Source of the DNA: Mariprofundales bacterium
GTDB taxonomy: Bacteria > Pseudomonadota > Zetaproteobacteria > Mariprofundales > S012-25
Direction: 5' to 3'
Length of the DNA stretch: 14,381 nucleotides
Assembly (NCBI GenBank): GCA_015487905.1
Contig: WFOX01000051.1
Coordinates: 1 to 14,381 of the forward strand
Below the pieces are notes generated by a model. It did not search any database, was not told the DNA's origin, and worked only from the letters and a program-made list of their open reading frames with translations. Shown in pieces: positions 12,411 to 14,381 of this stretch (position 1 is its first letter; every line of letters starts with the position of its first letter). Made by a program: the position numbers and the translations under genes.

Positions 12411-13973
12411 CTAAATGCTGAGCGCCGCCACGCGCCGCCGCTCGAGGAAGAGCGCGAGCACGCCGCGCGTGAAGGTGAGCGCCGTGAACATGGAGGCCAA
12501 AATGCCGATGGACAGCGTCACGGCAAAGCCCTTGACCGGCCCCGTGCCGAACTGGAAGAGCACGATCGCGGCAATCAGCGTCGTGAGGTTCGCATCCACG
12601 ATCGTGGAAAAGGCCTTTTCAAAGCCGCCGTCCACGGCGGCAAGCGGCGTTTTGCCCAGCCGCAGCTCCTCGCGGATGCGCTCAAAGATGAGCACATTCG
12701 CATCCACGGCCATGCCGACTGTGAGCACAATCCCGGCAATGCCCGGAAGCGTGAGTGTGGCCCCGAGCATGCTCATGACCGCGACGAGGATCACGAGGTT
12801 GAAGATGAGCGCGAGATCGGCGACCAGCCCGAAGCCGCGGTAGTAAAAGGCCATGAAGGCGAGCACGATGAGGCCGCCTGCGATGATCGCGCGGATGCCG
12901 GCGGCGATGGAGTCGCGCCCGAGGCTCGGCCCCACCGTGCGCTCCTCCACGACCTTCACAGGCGCGGGCAAGGCGCCTGCGCGCAGCACAATCGCAAGAT
13001 CGTGCGCCTCGGTGCGCGTAAAGCCGCCCGTGATCTGCGCAACTCCGCCTGCGATGCGCTCGCGGATCACGGGCGCGCTGCGCACGACCCCTTCCAGCAC
13101 GATCGCGAAGCGCTCGCCGACATGGTCACGCGTGAGCCGATCGAACTTGCGCGCGCCCTTGCGGTTGAACTTGAGCACGACCGCGTATTCGCCCGTGCGC
13201 GAGTCAATGCCGACACGCGCTTCCGCCACCTCGGCACCCGTAAGCGCCGCACGGCGCTTGACGAGATACGGACGGCGCTCGGGCCGCGGGCCATAGAGGA
13301 TCACATCATCCGGCGGCGGGCCTTCGCGCAGCGCCTTGTCCAGCTTCTCCTCCATCGGCTCATCCACGAGGTGAAACTCAAGCTGCGCGGTCTTGCCGAG
13401 GATGCGTTTCGCACGCGCCGTGTCCTCATAGCCCGGGATTTGCACGACGATGCGGCGCTTGCCCTGGCGCGCGATCACAGGCTCCGTGGTGCCAAGCGCA
13501 TCCACGCGCCCGCGCACGACCTCAATCGCCTGCTCCACGGCGAAGTTGCGCACCTCTTCTGCATGCGCAGGCCGCATCACAAGGCGAATGAATCCCTTGC
13601 CGCCGCCCACCTTGAACTCGCCGCCGAGCTCCTCCTGCAAGCGATCCAGCGCCTCATCGGTCTGCTCAGGGCGCTTGAGCGTGATCGCGATCGCGTCATC
13701 GCCTTCGGCCGCGATGCGCCGATAGCGGATGCCGGCCTTGCGCAGGACGCGCCGCGCTTCAGCAATCGCCTCATCACGCGCATGCGCCACGGCCTTATCC
13801 ACATCCACATCCAGCACGAGATGCACGCCGCCCTTGAGATCCAGCCCGAGATGCAAGGGCTTTTGAAACGGCCACCAACTCGGCACCTGGGCGACATTGG
13901 GAAGCGCGGCGGCAATGGAGATTGCGAGCACCGCAAGGATGAGGCCGTATTTCCAACGCGGGAAGCGTTGCAC
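12411..13973 (-). CDS. secD: Protein translocase subunit SecD
   Basis: SecD works with SecF in proton-driven late-stage secretion. The 520-residue protein has an N-terminal membrane helix (about 9-24), the LGLDLKGGVHLVLDVD signature at 42-57, a large periplasmic P1 domain, the Y-V-V-L-K-F-N block, and a C-terminal bundle of membrane helices. That bundle contains GIAGIVLTVGMAVDANVLIFERIREEL and FQFGTGPVKGFAVTLSIGILASMFTALTFTR. It is about 95 residues shorter than E. coli SecD (615), mainly in the periplasmic part, as in many other bacteria. The start is GTG at 13973 with GGAG seven bases before it, overlapping the yajC stop. MQRFPRWKYGLIL matches typical SecD N-termini. Both TCGA sites I found in the window are in this gene. 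Confidence 0.97.
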   Translation of the reverse strand: MQRFPRWKYGLILAVLAISIAAALPNVAQVPSWWPFQKPLHLGLDLKGGVHLVLDVDVDKAVAHARDEAIAEARRVLRKAGIRYRRIAAEGDDAIAITLKRPEQTDEALDRLQEELGGEFKVGGGKGFIRLVMRPAHAEEVRNFAVEQAIEVVRGRVDALGTTEPVIARQGKRRIVVQIPGYEDTARAKRILGKTAQLEFHLVDEPMEEKLDKALREGPPPDDVILYGPRPERRPYLVKRRAALTGAEVAEARVGIDSRTGEYAVVLKFNRKGARKFDRLTRDHVGERFAIVLEGVVRSAPVIRERIAGGVAQITGGFTRTEAHDLAIVLRAGALPAPVKVVEERTVGPSLGRDSIAAGIRAIIAGGLIVLAFMAFYYRGFGLVADLALIFNLVILVAVMSMLGATLTLPGIAGIVLTVGMAVDANVLIFERIREELRLGKTPLAAVDGGFEKAFSTIVDANLTTLIAAIVLFQFGTGPVKGFAVTLSIGILASMFTALTFTRGVLALFLERRRVAALSI

Positions 13974-13977
13974 CGCG

Positions 13978-14313
13978 CTACTCCGCCAAGCCCGAGATCG
14001 TGCTGCGCTTTACGCGCACGCGCACGCCCTGGGCGATCTCCACCTTGATCCATTCCTCATCGGGCCTTGCCTCCACGACCGTGCCGTAAATGCCGCCGCC
14101 CGTGACGATTTTATCGCCCTTTTTCAGACTATTTACGAGCGCCTGGTGCTGCTTGATGCGCTTTTGCTGCGGGCGAATGAGCAAAAAGTAGAAAATGAGA
14201 AAGATGATGATGAGCGGCACAAGCTGAATTACGAAATCCGCCGCCCCCGGCCCTGCCGGCGCCGCCCATGCAAGACCCGGCATCATCCCCAACATCCAAC
14301 CGATCTTACGCAT
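13978..14313 (-). CDS. yajC: Preprotein translocase subunit YajC
   Basis: YajC is a small inner-membrane partner of SecD-SecF. The 111-residue protein has a signal-like hydrophobic N-terminus ending AWAAPAG, a single membrane helix (about 29-45, VPLIIIFLIFYFLLI), then the family hallmark RPQQKRIKQHQALVNSLKKGDKIVTGGGIYGTV, and a small beta domain to VKRSTISGLAE. The start at 14313 is chosen because GGAG lies eight bases upstream and it gives standard length; an in-frame ATG four codons upstream is possible. secD follows after four bases. Its start lies within the last codons of the probable tgt. Confidence 0.95.
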   Translation of the reverse strand: MRKIGWMLGMMPGLAWAAPAGPGAADFVIQLVPLIIIFLIFYFLLIRPQQKRIKQHQALVNSLKKGDKIVTGGGIYGTVVEARPDEEWIKVEIAQGVRVRVKRSTISGLAE

Positions 14314-14381
14314 GTTCCTCACTCCCATCGGAATCGTGCTCTTCCCGCGCCCAGCGCGCAAGCATGCGGTCGCGAAACGCC
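14306..14381 (-). CDS. tgt: C-terminal end of a gene upstream of yajC, probably queuine tRNA-ribosyltransferase
   Basis: In the minus frame entering at 14380, 24 codons read AFRDRMLARWAREEHDSDGS and end EEHA before TAA at 14308. There is no complete domain. The AFRDRMLARWA helix resembles the end of Tgt proteins, which finish with an F..F...F/L motif and a charged tail, and tgt lies directly upstream of yajC-secD-secF in many proteobacteria. Tgt exchanges guanine for preQ1 in tRNA anticodons, which fits queD further along the same run. The assignment rests mainly on gene order. The stop overlaps the yajC start by eight bases. Confidence 0.5.
   Translation of the reverse strand, partial: AFRDRMLARWAREEHDSDGSEEHA

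Noticed and set aside
12246..14048. Plus-strand open frame of 600 codons opposite secD
   Set aside because: It is antisense to secD and the start of secF, with no recognisable motif and no ribosome binding site.
1..14381. CRISPR arrays, tRNA/rRNA genes, insertion sequences, prophage or defence genes
   Set aside because: I saw no spaced direct repeats, cloverleaf sequences, transposase or integrase motifs, or toxin-antitoxin pairs on either strand.

Overview
This is ordinary chromosomal housekeeping DNA from a GC-rich bacterium (roughly 60-65% GC by eye), most likely a gammaproteobacterium. That placement rests on an RNase E with a divergent rluC, a DUF1820 protein, BamD, the rluD-pgeF pair, and the order tgt-yajC-secD-secF. 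I see no phage, insertion sequence, CRISPR array, tRNA, rRNA, toxin or defence gene. Every gene except rluC is on the minus strand. Genes are packed with 1-50 base overlaps or very short gaps, and nearly the whole window is coding.

Reading the minus strand from high to low coordinates, the first block (14381 down to 7146) is one uninterrupted run: the end of a probable tgt, then yajC, secD, secF, a Mth938-like protein, queD, a DUF1820 protein, hemL, a conserved protein of unknown function, hisI, hisE, a HIT-family hydrolase and a DUF721/DciA-like protein. It mixes protein export (YajC-SecD-SecF), queuosine/deazapurine chemistry (tgt, queD), haem synthesis (hemL), histidine synthesis (hisI, hisE) and possible helicase loading (dciA). 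Most junctions are ATGA or GTGA overlaps, or have the ribosome binding site inside the preceding stop region, so translational coupling is likely.

The second block is the RNA-processing hub. rluC (plus strand, 6253-7197) converges on and overlaps the dciA-like gene. It diverges from rne across a 312-base gap, the only long non-coding stretch. Downstream of rne on the minus strand come rluD, pgeF, bamD and a small lipoprotein gene, all overlapping or nearly touching. This links mRNA/rRNA processing, two 23S rRNA pseudouridine synthases, a peptidoglycan-editing enzyme and outer-membrane assembly.

The third block (1387 down to 1) holds a 150-base gap with a REP-like palindrome, then alaC (alanine-type aminotransferase) overlapping the first codons of a homoserine dehydrogenase gene that leaves the window.

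The most unusual signal is not a gene. Across the whole window the palindromes TCGA, ACGT and GTAC are almost or completely missing (I found two, one and none), while GATC, CATG, AGCT, TGCA, GGCC and CGCG are common. Synonymous codons appear to be chosen to avoid TCGA: Ile is ATC in most contexts but ATT before GA. This suggests long-standing restriction-type or other selection in this genome. Several genes use GTG or TTG starts (rne, secD, hisI, dciA, the Mth938-like gene, pgeF and probably rluC).
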